Assembly (NCBI GenBank): GCA_037446555.1
Contig: JBBIIK010000018.1
Location: 1-64,000 of the forward strand
Direction: 5' to 3'
Length of the DNA: 64,000 nucleotides
DNA from: JANWVO01 sp037446555
GTDB lineage: Bacteria > Acidobacteriota > Terriglobia > Bryobacterales > Bryobacteraceae
The position numbers and the translations under genes are program-made. Under the pieces are notes generated by a model. That model saw only the letters and a program-made list of their open reading frames with translations, searched no databases and was not told the origin of the DNA. This document shows positions 8,466-16,734 of this stretch, piece after piece. Each line of letters opens with the position of its first letter. The stretch's first letter is position 1.

Positions 8466-9008
8466 TCATTTGACGACTTCGAATTCGAACTCGATCACTT
8501 TGCCGCGGACTAGGAAGCAGAGGTAGTGCTCCCAGAAGAGCCGGAACCGCGGCCAGGCGTTGACGACGAATTCAAAGCCGAGCCACCTCCACAATGCAAG
8601 TAGGCGGACGCGAACTTTTCTCTCACGAAGCCGTGCGGCCGAATAGTAGCCGAAGCCACCGTGATCAGCGCCGAAGTAGCGGAAGCTGAAGGAATTCAGG
8701 TGCCAGCGGTGGGTGGGGTCGCAGAAGCTGGAGAAGTCCGTGTAATGGGGCGTGGCGAGATGGATGCGCCCGCCGGGGCGGACGAGGCGGTGGAACTCCT
8801 CGATGGCGCGGACGACGTCGGCGACGTGCTCGATGACATGGATGGCGTAGAGTTCGTCGAAGCTGGAATCCCGAAACGGCCAGGGGAAGTGATCGAGATC
8901 GACGAGGATGTCGGCTGCGGTGCGCGGATTGCGGTCGATGCCGATGGCGCCGGGCCGTTTGTTCAGGCCGCAGCCGACGTCGAGAACGCGCGGCGGAGTC
9001 ACTCCCAC
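8466..9008 (-). CDS. Class I SAM-dependent methyltransferase
   Basis: 180 aa. Motif I is VLDVGCGLNKRPGAIGID, followed by an acidic DLDHFPWPF, the IHVIEHV segment and LVRPGGRI, all standard for Methyltransf_11-type enzymes. The C-terminal part (FWEHYLCFLVRG) is hydrophobic and aromatic. The substrate is unknown; similar proteins occur in polysaccharide and cell-envelope loci. It is followed 6 bases later by the yraN-like gene. Confidence 0.85.
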   Translation of the reverse strand: MGVTPPRVLDVGCGLNKRPGAIGIDRNPRTAADILVDLDHFPWPFRDSSFDELYAIHVIEHVADVVRAIEEFHRLVRPGGRIHLATPHYTDFSSFCDPTHRWHLNSFSFRYFGADHGGFGYYSAARLRERKVRVRLLALWRWLGFEFVVNAWPRFRLFWEHYLCFLVRGKVIEFEFEVVK

Positions 9009-9041
9009 AGTCTAGCTTTCCGTGGAACGGCCAAGTCGCAG

Positions 9042-10391
9042 TCAGGCGGCGCGGGACGCCTCGGTGATGCAGGCTTCCAGCGTATCGACGGCGTAATCGG
9101 CCTGATCGGCGGAGAGCACAAGCGGCGGAGCGAGCCGGATGGAGTTCGGCCCGGCGCCGAGGACGAGCACTCCACGGTGGAAGGCGAGGTCGACGATGCG
9201 GTCCCGCAGTTCGGGGGCGCGCTCTTTGGTGGCCTGATCGCGGACGAGTTCGAAGCCGATCATGAGGCCCAATCCGCGGACGTCGCCCACACAGGGGAAC
9301 CGGGCGGGCCATTCGCGCATGCGGGCCATCAGGCGGGCGCCGATGCGGGCGGCGTTGTCGACCAGCTCCTGCTCGAGCAGCTCGATGGTGGCCAGCGCAG
9401 CCTCGACGGCGACGGGGTTGCCTCCGAAGGTAGAGGCGTGGGCGCCGGGCTTCCACGTCATCAGGTCCGCGCGGGCGACCGTGGCGCCAAGAGGAAGTCC
9501 GCTGGCGATGCCCTTGGCGATGGCGACGATGTCGGGCTCAAGGCCGAAGTGTTCGGAGGCGAACATGCGGCCGGTGCGGCCCATGCCGCTCTGTACCTCG
9601 TCGGCGACGAGCAAAATGCCGTGGCGGCGGCAGGCGGCCTGCAATTCGTCGAAGAATTTCTGCGGGGGCACGACGTAGCCCCCCTCTCCCTGGACGGGTT
9701 CGACGAAGACTGCGGCGACCTCCGATGCGGGGAGGATGGTGCGGAACAGCTCCTGTTCCAGCACGCGGACGCACTCGACATTGCAGGTGTCCGGCGTGCG
9801 GTTATAGGCGCAGCGGTAGCAGTAAGGGTAGGGGATGTGGGTGGCGCCGGGAAACAGCGGCGCGAAGCCTTCGCGCTGGGCGGTCTTCGATGCGGTGAGG
9901 GACAGGGCGCCCATGGTCCGTCCGTGGAAAGCGCCGAGGAAGGCGATGGACTTGTCGCGGCGCGTGGAGTAGCGGGCGAGCTTGAGGGCGCATTCAACCG
10001 CTTCCGCGCCGGAGTTGCCGAAGAAGACGCGGCGCGCGCCTCCGCCGGGCACGAGCCTGGCGAGCCGCTCGCCGAGGGTGACCATGTTTTCGTAATAGAA
10101 GTCCGTTCCGGACATGTGGAGGAACTTCTCCGCCTGCCGGCGGACGGCTTCGACGACCCGGGGGTGGCAGTGCCCGGTGGCGACGACGGCGATGCCGGCG
10201 TTCATGTCGAGGAAGCGGTTGCCATCAACGTCGGTGACGATGGCGCCTTCGCCGCGCTCGATGACGAACGGGTAGCTGCGCGTGTAGGAAGGGCTCAGGA
10301 CGGCATGGTCGCGCTCGACGATGGCGCGGGCGCGCGGTCCGGGCAGCGGGGTGACGATGCTGGGCAATGCCTGGGAGCTGGCGTTCGGCAT
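9042..10391 (-). CDS. Class III PLP-dependent aminotransferase (acetylornithine/4-aminobutyrate type)
   Basis: 449-aa fold-type I aminotransferase. PLP-binding signatures include GNSGAEAVE (phosphate cup), GAFHGRTMGAL, VFVEPVQGEGG, VADEVQSG and the Schiff-base lysine in AIAKGIASGLPLGA. The N-terminal extension (PLPGPRARAIVERD) and the cysteine-containing YCYRCAYNR stretch resemble the GabT-like group that includes archaeal aminotransferases and amino acid racemases. The substrate (GABA, ornithine or another amino acid) is therefore open. It is divergent from the rhodanese gene with 160 bases between. Confidence 0.88.
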   Translation of the reverse strand: MPNASSQALPSIVTPLPGPRARAIVERDHAVLSPSYTRSYPFVIERGEGAIVTDVDGNRFLDMNAGIAVVATGHCHPRVVEAVRRQAEKFLHMSGTDFYYENMVTLGERLARLVPGGGARRVFFGNSGAEAVECALKLARYSTRRDKSIAFLGAFHGRTMGALSLTASKTAQREGFAPLFPGATHIPYPYCYRCAYNRTPDTCNVECVRVLEQELFRTILPASEVAAVFVEPVQGEGGYVVPPQKFFDELQAACRRHGILLVADEVQSGMGRTGRMFASEHFGLEPDIVAIAKGIASGLPLGATVARADLMTWKPGAHASTFGGNPVAVEAALATIELLEQELVDNAARIGARLMARMREWPARFPCVGDVRGLGLMIGFELVRDQATKERAPELRDRIVDLAFHRGVLVLGAGPNSIRLAPPLVLSADQADYAVDTLEACITEASRAA

Positions 10392-10521
10392 GGACTCTTC
10401 TCCTTCCAGATGGATTCGGACGGGGGAAAGATGGCAGGAGCGGCGCGCGGGCAGGCTAGTCGCAGGCGAACAGGAAGGGCCGCATGGCGGCAGGGGTGCG
10501 CGTCACAATCCGATTTTACGC

Positions 10522-10527
10522 TAGAAT
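10522..10527 (+). promoter_or_regulatory. Possible -10 box (TAGAAT) of the rhodanese-ArsC operon
   Basis: TAGAAT matches five of six consensus bases and ends 24 bases before the rhodanese ATG. It is the only AT-rich element in the divergent 160-base gap. No good -35 hexamer is seen. Confidence 0.35.
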
Positions 10528-10551
10528 CGGGATCTTGAGCAGTACCGCGGT

Positions 10552-10896
10552 ATGACCAGTGATTCGGTTCTTTCCATGGAGATCACCCCGGACGAGGCCC
10601 GCCGGCTGCTGACAGAAGGGCGGGCGAAGCTGATCGACGTTCGCGAGCCTCATGAGCACCGGCTGGCGCGGATCGACGGCGCCGAGCTGATTCCAATGCA
10701 CAGCGTGCCACAGCGCATGCAGGAGCTGGAGGCGGCATCGGACGAGGCGCTGCTGATCGTGTATTGCCACCACGGCGTGCGCAGCCTGAGCGTGGTGGAA
10801 TGGCTGCGGCGGCAGGGCGTGGAGCAATGTGTGTCGCTGATCGGGGGAATCGATCTCTGGAGCCGGCAGATCGATCCGCAAGTACCCCGTTACTGA
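10552..10896 (+). CDS. Single-domain rhodanese
   Basis: 114-aa rhodanese-like sulfurtransferase. The N-terminal ITPDEARRLL and LIDVREPHEHRLARI match the CDC25/rhodanese fold, and the active-site loop is CHHGVRS with the catalytic Cys at about position 74. This class moves sulfane sulfur (or selenium) as a persulfide on Cys. The gene ends 6 bases before the UGA-containing ArsC-like gene, so the two are almost surely co-transcribed. A role in supplying or handling sulfur or selenium for that protein is only a suggestion. Confidence 0.9.
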   Translation: MTSDSVLSMEITPDEARRLLTEGRAKLIDVREPHEHRLARIDGAELIPMHSVPQRMQELEAASDEALLIVYCHHGVRSLSVVEWLRRQGVEQCVSLIGGIDLWSRQIDPQVPRY

Positions 10897-10902
10897 GAAA
10901 CC

Positions 10903-11244
10903 ATGCCGCAGAAGCCGACGTTCTACACCAAGCCCACCTGAACGACGTGCCGCAAAGCCAGGAGTTTCCTGGCTCGGCAGGGCGTGGACGCCGAAGTGGT
11001 GGATCTTTCGAAGGGGCTCAGCGTGGAGGAACTAGACCGCCTGATCGGGCGGCGCGACTACCGCGAGTTCCTGAACCCGAAGAACGAGCTGTACCGGCAG
11101 ATGGGGATGAAGACGAACCCGCCGCCGCGCGAGGAGGCGCTGCGGTTGATGAGCCAGAACCCGAACCTGATCCGCCGCCCCATTCTGATGAAGGGCTCGA
11201 AGGTGCTTCTCGGGTTTCGCGAGGAGGAATGGCGGGAGGCCTGA
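10903..11244 (+). CDS. ArsC/Spx-family protein with in-frame UGA (predicted selenocysteine)
   Basis: 113-aa thioredoxin-fold ArsC-family protein if the TGA at 10939-10941 (codon 13) is read as selenocysteine. The frame reads YTKPT-UGA-TTCRKARSFL, where family members have YTKPTCTTCRK, so the UGA replaces the first redox Cys and gives a UxxC motif with Cys16. Downstream is a normal ArsC body: NPKNELYRQMG and the NLIRRPIL arginine-proline motif. A hairpin (10949-10978) begins 7 bases after the UGA. The ATG is 6 bases behind the rhodanese stop. Automatic annotation would start it at the GTG 10984 and lose the active site. A nonsense mutation is the alternative, but the intact frame, the exact position and the hairpin argue against it. 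Confidence 0.82.
10949..10978 (+). promoter_or_regulatory. Putative bacterial SECIS element
   Basis: GCCG-CAA-AGCCAGGA-GTT-TCCTGGCT-CGGC folds into a hairpin. It has a perfect 8-bp upper stem, a three-base GTT loop with G first, a 3-base internal bulge and a 4-bp lower stem. The loop starts 22 bases after the UGA, inside the 16-37 base range known for bacterial SECIS elements that bind SelB. It lies wholly inside the coding sequence, as bacterial SECIS elements do. Confidence 0.75.
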
Positions 11245-11283
11245 GGCGGCGCAAGGGTGGCGGGAAGTGGTAATTGTGATCGT

Positions 11284-12432
11284 GTGATCACGCGAAGGGA
11301 CCTTGCCATGGCGGCGGCAGCCGCATCGACGACGCGCCGGGCGCGGGCGCAGCAGAACGCGGCCTACCGGGGCGCGCTCCAGAAATTTGAGGGGCGGTAT
11401 GCAGCGGCGGCGTTCGATTCGCTGGAATGGACGCGGAAGCGCTATGAGGAAATGCCGCGGCAGCTGGGCTTTCGTGCGCGGAACGTGCGCGAGGCGCAGG
11501 CGTGGCAGCGGCGGCTCCGGGCGAAGCTCGTCGAATTGCTGGGCGGTTTTCCGCGGCGGACGCCGCTCAAGGCGGAGGTGCTCGAGCGGAAGGAATTTCC
11601 GGCGTATTTCCGGGAATCGGTGATTTTTGAATCCCGGCCCGGGCTGGGGGTATTCGGGTATTTGCTGATCCCGAAAGACCGCCCGCAGCCCCGTCCGGCG
11701 CTGATTTGCGTGCCGGGGCATGGGCGCGGCGTGGACGATATTGCGGGAATCGACGAAAAGGGACAGGACCGGACGGAGAAGGTTCCGTACCAGTTCGATT
11801 TCGCGGTGCAGGCGGCGGAGCGCGGCTTCGCAGCATTCGCCATCGAACCGCTGGGCTTCGGATGCCGGCGCGACGCAGCGAGCCGGCGGCGAGGACTGGG
11901 GCAGTCTTCCTGCCAGCCGGCGGCAGGCGCAGCGCTGCTGATGGGGGAGACGATGCTGGGTTGGCGCGTGTGGGACGTGATGCGGGCAGTGGACTACCTG
12001 GAGACGCGCGCGGAGGTGGACCCGCGGAGGGTCGGGCTGATGGGGATCAGCGGCGGGGGGACGGTGACGACGATCGGTGCGGCGCTGGAGCCGCGGATCG
12101 CGGCGGCGCTGGTCAGCGGCTACCTGAACACCTTCCGGGATTCGATCTTCAGCATTTCGCACTGCATCGACAATTATGTGCCGGGCATTCTGCACTGGTG
12201 CGAGATGTACGACGTGGCCGGGCTGATTGCGCCACGGCCGCTGTTCTGTGAATCGGGGACGAAAGACGATATCTTCCCCGTCGGCGCTTTCCGGTTTTCT
12301 TTTGGAGAAGTGCAAAAAATCTACCTGATTTTCGGCGCAGAAGACCGGATCGGCAACGAGATTTTCGAGGCGGGGCACCAGTTTTCCGGCAAGCTGGGCT
12401 TCCCGTTTCTGGAGAAGCACCTGGGAGTCTGA
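11284..12432 (+). CDS. Exported alpha/beta hydrolase (acetyl-xylan esterase/dienelactone hydrolase-like)
   Basis: About 382 aa. The N-terminus from the GTG at 11284 (VITRRDLAMAAAAA) is a short Tat-like leader. The hydrolase core shows RPALICVPGHGRG (oxyanion region), the nucleophile elbow GISGGG, the acid region CESGTKDDIFP and a C-terminal EAGHQF with the likely catalytic His. It resembles the Abhydrolase_7 group of esterases found next to carbohydrate-degrading genes. The substrate is unknown. An earlier GTG at 11257 would add nine residues. Confidence 0.8.
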   Translation: MITRRDLAMAAAAASTTRRARAQQNAAYRGALQKFEGRYAAAAFDSLEWTRKRYEEMPRQLGFRARNVREAQAWQRRLRAKLVELLGGFPRRTPLKAEVLERKEFPAYFRESVIFESRPGLGVFGYLLIPKDRPQPRPALICVPGHGRGVDDIAGIDEKGQDRTEKVPYQFDFAVQAAERGFAAFAIEPLGFGCRRDAASRRRGLGQSSCQPAAGAALLMGETMLGWRVWDVMRAVDYLETRAEVDPRRVGLMGISGGGTVTTIGAALEPRIAAALVSGYLNTFRDSIFSISHCIDNYVPGILHWCEMYDVAGLIAPRPLFCESGTKDDIFPVGAFRFSFGEVQKIYLIFGAEDRIGNEIFEAGHQFSGKLGFPFLEKHLGV

Positions 12433-12438
12433 CGGTTC

Positions 12439-12855
12439 GTGGCGGAGTACGAGCTGCTGGAACATACGGCGGACACGGGCTTCCGCGTGCGGGCGGGGAG
12501 CCTGGAAGAGCTGTTCGCCCGGGCGGCGGAAGCGCTGGTGTCGATCGCCGTGGACACGGCAAGTGCGGATGCGAGGGAGAGGCGCACTCTGGAGTGCGCC
12601 GGGGAGCCGGTAGAAGAGCTGCTGGTGAACTGGCTGAGCGAGGTTCTGTGGCTGCTGGAGGGAGACCGGTTCGTACCGGCGCGGTTCGAAGAACTGTCGG
12701 TGACGGAGGGCGCGGCGCGGGGCGCAGTTTGGGGAGAGCCGCGCGACGACGAGCGTCATCCGCCACGGATCGTGGTGAAGGCGGTCACCTACCATCAGCT
12801 CGCAATCCGGGCGCACAATGGCGGGTGGGAGGCCGAGGTCTTCCTCGACATCTGA
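12439..12855 (+). CDS. Archease
   Basis: 138 aa with the archease signature: YELLEHTADTGFRVRA at the N-terminus, then ELFARAAEAL, LLVNWLSEVLWLLE and a C-terminal KAVTYHQLAI...VFLDI. Archease activates the RNA ligase RtcB by helping its guanylylation and broadening its NTP use. The metal-binding acidic residues (Asp in HTADTG and the final Asp) are present. The rtcB gene begins one base after its stop codon. Confidence 0.93.
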   Translation: MAEYELLEHTADTGFRVRAGSLEELFARAAEALVSIAVDTASADARERRTLECAGEPVEELLVNWLSEVLWLLEGDRFVPARFEELSVTEGAARGAVWGEPRDDERHPPRIVVKAVTYHQLAIRAHNGGWEAEVFLDI

Positions 12856-12856
12856 A

Positions 12857-14287
12857 ATGGTGATCGAACAGCTGGATCCCGTCCGCCACCGCATTCCGAA
12901 AGGCGCGCGCCACGGGATGCGGACCGACGTGGTGTTCTATGCGAGCGGCCCGATTCTGGCGCAGGTGCAGAAGGACCGCGCGCTGGAGCAGGCGATGAAT
13001 GTCGCCTGCCTCCCCGGGATCGTGGGCCCCTCGCTGGCCATGCCGGACATCCATCAGGGCTACGGCTTTCCGATCGGCGGTGTGGCGGCGATGGACTGGG
13101 ACAGCGGCGTCGTGAGCCCGGGCGGGGTGGGCTACGACATCAACTGCGGTGTCCGGCTCATCCGCACAAACCTTGAGAAGGACGAGGTGCGGACGAGGCT
13201 GAAGGAGATCGTCGGCCAGGTGTTCCGCGACGTGCCGTGCGGCGTGGGGGGCAAGGGGCATCTGGACATCACGGAGAAGCAGTTGAACCAGGTGCTGGAG
13301 CGCGGGGCGGAGTGGATGGTGGAGCAAGGCTACGGGGAGCCGTCCGACATCGAGCACTGCGAGGAGCGGGGGCGGCTGAAGGGCGCGGACCCGGGCAAGG
13401 TGAGCGCACGGGCCAAGGAGCGCGGGCGGCCGCAGATCGGGACGCTTGGCAGCGGTAACCATTTTCTGGAGATCCAGTTCGTGCAACGCGTGCATGAGGA
13501 AGAAGCGGCGCGGTGTTACGGGCTGGAAGAGGGGCAGGTGGTGGTGCTGATCCATAGCGGGTCGCGCGGGCTGGGGCATCAGGTTTGCACCGACTTCCTG
13601 GCGCAGATGGGCGCGGCGATGAAGAAATACGGCATCACGCTGCCGGACCGGCAATTGGCCTGCGTGCCGATCCAGAGCCCGGAGGGGCAGGCGTATCTCA
13701 AGGCGATGCGCGCGGCGGCCAACTTCGCCTGGGCCAACCGGCAGGCGATGCTTCACTTCGTCCGCGGATCATTCCAGAAGGTCTTCGGCAAGCACGTGCG
13801 GCTGGGCCTGGTCTATGACGTCTGCCACAACATTGCGAAGCGGGAGCGGTACGAATACGGCGGGCGGACGGTGGATGTGCTGGTGCACCGGAAGGGGGCG
13901 ACGCGGGCGTTCCCGCCGCATCATCCGGAGATCCCGCCCGATTACCGCATGGTGGGGCAGCCGGTGCTGATCCCGGGGAGCATGGGGACGGCGTCCTGGG
14001 TGCTGGCGGGCAACGAGGGCGCGATGCGGGAGAGCTTCGGCAGCGTGTGCCATGGCGCGGGGCGGCTGCTGAGCCGTCATGCCGCCAAGCACGGGCGCGA
14101 TGCGCGCGCCGTGCAACGGGAGCTGGAGGAGCGCGGCATCCTGGTGCGCAGCGAGACGAGGGACGGGATCATTGAAGAGGTGCCTGAGGCATACAAGGAC
14201 GTCGATGAAGTGATCGATGTGGTGCACGAAGCCGGGCTGGCGCGGAAGGTGGCGCGGCTTCGCCCGATGGGCGTGATCAAGGGCTGA
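12857..14287 (+). CDS. rtcB: RNA-splicing/repair ligase RtcB
   Basis: 476-aa GTP- and Mn-dependent 3'-phosphate RNA ligase. It has DINCGVRL with the metal Cys, GTLGSGNHFLE, HSGSRGLGHQV, and HGAGR with the histidine that becomes guanylylated. Bacterial RtcB repairs broken tRNA or rRNA. The frame is open for 13 codons upstream, but the ATG at 12857, one base behind the archease stop, is the natural start. No RtcR sigma-54 regulator or RtcA cyclase gene is adjacent. Confidence 0.95.
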   Translation: MVIEQLDPVRHRIPKGARHGMRTDVVFYASGPILAQVQKDRALEQAMNVACLPGIVGPSLAMPDIHQGYGFPIGGVAAMDWDSGVVSPGGVGYDINCGVRLIRTNLEKDEVRTRLKEIVGQVFRDVPCGVGGKGHLDITEKQLNQVLERGAEWMVEQGYGEPSDIEHCEERGRLKGADPGKVSARAKERGRPQIGTLGSGNHFLEIQFVQRVHEEEAARCYGLEEGQVVVLIHSGSRGLGHQVCTDFLAQMGAAMKKYGITLPDRQLACVPIQSPEGQAYLKAMRAAANFAWANRQAMLHFVRGSFQKVFGKHVRLGLVYDVCHNIAKRERYEYGGRTVDVLVHRKGATRAFPPHHPEIPPDYRMVGQPVLIPGSMGTASWVLAGNEGAMRESFGSVCHGAGRLLSRHAAKHGRDARAVQRELEERGILVRSETRDGIIEEVPEAYKDVDEVIDVVHEAGLARKVARLRPMGVIKG

Positions 14288-14308
14288 CGCGGGCGCGGAG
14301 GAAACGGC

Positions 14309-14314
14309 TAGACT
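14309..14314 (+). promoter_or_regulatory. -10 box (TAGACT) before GNAT gene
   Basis: TAGACT ends 10 bases before the ATG at 14325, giving a predicted leader of only a few bases. A weak CTGACG lies 19 bases upstream as a possible -35. Confidence 0.35.
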
Positions 14315-14324
14315 GGATCTCGCC

Positions 14325-14801
14325 ATGATCGAAGTGCGCCGGGCGCTCCCGGACGAAGCGCCTGTTCTGATGAAACTGATCCTGGGACTGGCCGAGTATG
14401 AGAAGCTCGAGCCGCCCGACGCGGACGCGCAGGAGCGCCTGAAGCGGGACATTTTCGGGGAGAAACCGAGGCTGGAGGCGTGGCTGGCGTATGCAGACGG
14501 CCAAGCCGTCGGCTACGCGCTGATGCTCGAAACATATTCCAGCTTTCTTGCTTTGCCGACGCTCTACCTGGAAGACATCTTCGTCAAGCCGGAATATCGC
14601 GGGCGCGGCGCGGGCGCGGCGCTGTTCCGGCGCATGGTGGAGGAGGCCGAGCGGCGCGGCTGCGGCCGCATGGAGTGGGTGGTGCTCGACTGGAACCGCC
14701 CGGCTCTCGAGTTTTACGAGCGGTTCGGTGCCGCCCGGCTGAAAGAGTGGATCACCATGCGGCTGACGCGTGCGGACTTTGGACGAATTCTGAAACAATA
14801 G
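14325..14801 (+). CDS. GNAT-family N-acetyltransferase (SSAT-like)
   Basis: 158 aa. It matches the diamine/thialysine acetyltransferase-like subgroup: LILGLAEYEKLE at the N-terminus, then TLYLEDIFVKPEYRGRGAGAALFR (acetyl-CoA pyrophosphate loop), the VLDWNRPALEFYERFGA signature and a short C-terminal tail. Typical substrates are polyamines, thialysine or small amines; the true one is not known. Confidence 0.88.
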   Translation: MIEVRRALPDEAPVLMKLILGLAEYEKLEPPDADAQERLKRDIFGEKPRLEAWLAYADGQAVGYALMLETYSSFLALPTLYLEDIFVKPEYRGRGAGAALFRRMVEEAERRGCGRMEWVVLDWNRPALEFYERFGAARLKEWITMRLTRADFGRILKQ

Positions 14802-14807
14802 GCGTGC

Positions 14808-15596
14808 ATGCGGCGGCCGACAGTCTTGTGGATTCTGGCGTTCCTGATCACAGTGGCTTCCGCTGTTTATCAGCGGCTGACGGGCCCCACCCACCCGAGG
14901 CGCGGCAAAGCCGAGCTTGCGGGGCAGGAGTTCCGCTACCGCCTGCCGCGAAGCATGGCTGGGGGCGATGCGGTAGTGCGCGTGCCGGCTGTCTCCGCCG
15001 AGACGAAGGGCACGCTGGCATGGAAGCGCTTCAAGACCAGGGATGAGTGGAGCTACGCGGAGATGGCGCGCGAGGGCGGCGAGCTTGTGGGGCGGCTTCC
15101 AAAGCAGCCGCCGGCAGGCAAGCTGGCCTACCGCGTGATCTTGCAGGATGGCGTGGAACGCGTGACGCTGGGGGGTGAGCCGGTAGTGATCCGGTTCCGC
15201 GGGGAGGTGCCGCTCCTGGCGCTGGTGCTGCACGTGATCGCCATGTTCGGGGCGATGCTGGCAGGGACGCGAGTTGGCCTGGAGTTTTTCAGCGCGAAGC
15301 CAAACTACGGGCGGCTGGTCCTGTGGACGCTGGCGCTGTTGACCGTGGGCGGGCTGTTGCTCGGGCCGGTGGTGCAGAAGTACGCCTTCGGCGCGTACTG
15401 GACGGGCTGGCCGTTTGGCACGGATCTGACAGACAACAAGACGGCCGTGGCGTGGCTGGGGTGGGTCGTGGCATGGCTGCGGCTGCGGCGGGCGCCGGAG
15501 CGCGCCGGAGCGTGGGTGCTGGGCGCGGCTGTGGTGATGCTGGTTGTCTTCGCGATTCCTCACAGCCTGCTGGGCAGCGAGCTGAAGTACGAGTGA
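14808..15596 (+). CDS. Hypothetical integral membrane protein
   Basis: 262 aa. There is an N-terminal membrane anchor (VLWILAFLITVASAVYQ), then about 100 residues of a beta-rich extracytoplasmic domain (YRLPRSMAGGDAVVRVP, VILQDGVERVTLGG), then four hydrophobic helices (LLALVLHVIAMFGAM, LVLWTLALLTVGGLLLG and two more). The family is not recognised. It follows the GNAT gene by 6 bases and is probably co-transcribed. The periplasmic domain looks like a small sandwich fold. Confidence 0.7.
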   Translation: MRRPTVLWILAFLITVASAVYQRLTGPTHPRRGKAELAGQEFRYRLPRSMAGGDAVVRVPAVSAETKGTLAWKRFKTRDEWSYAEMAREGGELVGRLPKQPPAGKLAYRVILQDGVERVTLGGEPVVIRFRGEVPLLALVLHVIAMFGAMLAGTRVGLEFFSAKPNYGRLVLWTLALLTVGGLLLGPVVQKYAFGAYWTGWPFGTDLTDNKTAVAWLGWVVAWLRLRRAPERAGAWVLGAAVVMLVVFAIPHSLLGSELKYE

Positions 15597-15615
15597 GGGA
15601 GGCGGGCTACCGGGT

Positions 15616-16734
15616 TCAGAGCAGCCGCCAGAGGGATTCGGCGGGCTGGCGGAGTTTGAAATCCCGGAAGCGGCGGCAAGGGTAATAGAGAAGCGCCACG
15701 CCGAGCAGCCAGCAGGGATACAACAGCCATTGCGGCGCGGGATCGTGGCGGAAGGCAGTCATCGACAGCGCGCCGAACACATAGAAGTGGGCCACATAGA
15801 AGAAGAGCGGCGCCTGTCCGTAAACGCTCAGCGCGCGCACCGGCGCGGGCAGGCGGCGTTGCGCCTGCTCAAGAAGGAAAACCAGGAGCAGATCGAGCCC
15901 CAGCATGAGAGAGGCGAAGGCGAGGCTGGGCGGGTACTTGACAACGGTGAGCCAGGCGATCCACGTGCCGCCCTCTGCAATGCGGAAATTGCCAAAGCCG
16001 CCGGCGGCGCGAATCGCGGCGAACAAAAGGATCAGGGCGAGTCCGGCGGGCAGGGCGGCGCGGACGGTTCGCACGGCATCCTGGCGCAACAGGCGCCCGA
16101 AGCCAACGCCCAAGGCGCAGATGCCAAACCACGGCGCCAACGGATACCCGCTGGCGACAAGAGCCGATTGTCCCGGCGCAATCAGCAACAGGGCAAGGCT
16201 ATGTCCCGCCGCCCCGGCGCTCATCCGCGGCAACAGCACATTGGGCGCGAGCAGGCACGCCGCGCCAAGCAGGAACCACCAGCGCGTGGCGAGTCCCGAA
16301 AGGGCGCCGGCGAGGATCATGCTGAGCCCGAGGCAGACGAGGACGCCGAGCACGACGGGCGACAGCGGCATCGCCCCTGGACCCGCGTTCTGCATCAGAG
16401 TCATGGGCGCCACTTCGAAGGCATAGCTGATGGCGATCAACGCGGCGCCGCGCAGAAGGAAGAAGCGGCGCACGCGCGCCGGGTTCCAGCCCTGCGCCCG
16501 GCGCGACGATTCCAGCAGCGCCATCCCGGCGCCCATGAGAAGGAAGAAGCCCGGGGCGCAGAGATGCGTGAGCCAGCGGGTGAAGAACCACGAGGCGCTG
16601 CCATAAGCGGGCAGCGGCTGGTTCCACATCTCGAACGGATGCACGCGCGCGAGCAGCAGCGACGCGTGATCGAGCGCCATCAGCACCATGATGAGCCCGC
16701 GCAAGGCATCCAACGCGGGCAAACGGCGGCTCAT
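15616..16734 (-). CDS. DUF1624/heparan-alpha-glucosaminide N-acetyltransferase-like membrane protein
   Basis: 372 aa with about ten membrane helices. The N-terminus LPALDALRGLIMVLMALDH is the DUF1624 signature, whose Asp-His is proposed for transmembrane acetyl transfer. This family O- or N-acylates glycans at the membrane. The ATG at 16734 overlaps the stop codon of the upstream M20 gene (ATGA), so the pair is coupled. The frame is open a further 54 codons upstream, inside the M20 gene, without family similarity. Confidence 0.85.
   Translation of the reverse strand: MSRRLPALDALRGLIMVLMALDHASLLLARVHPFEMWNQPLPAYGSASWFFTRWLTHLCAPGFFLLMGAGMALLESSRRAQGWNPARVRRFFLLRGAALIAISYAFEVAPMTLMQNAGPGAMPLSPVVLGVLVCLGLSMILAGALSGLATRWWFLLGAACLLAPNVLLPRMSAGAAGHSLALLLIAPGQSALVASGYPLAPWFGICALGVGFGRLLRQDAVRTVRAALPAGLALILLFAAIRAAGGFGNFRIAEGGTWIAWLTVVKYPPSLAFASLMLGLDLLLVFLLEQAQRRLPAPVRALSVYGQAPLFFYVAHFYVFGALSMTAFRHDPAPQWLLYPCWLLGVALLYYPCRRFRDFKLRQPAESLWRLL

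Noticed and set aside
10939..10941. Simple nonsense mutation making the ArsC-like gene a pseudogene
   Set aside because: The stop replaces exactly the redox Cys, the rest of the frame is intact and conserved, and a SECIS-like hairpin follows; still listed as the main alternative.
11032..12894. 620-codon minus-strand open frame over the hydrolase and archease genes
   Set aside because: Antisense shadow: low-complexity Arg/Pro/His composition and two recognisable plus-strand families in the same place.
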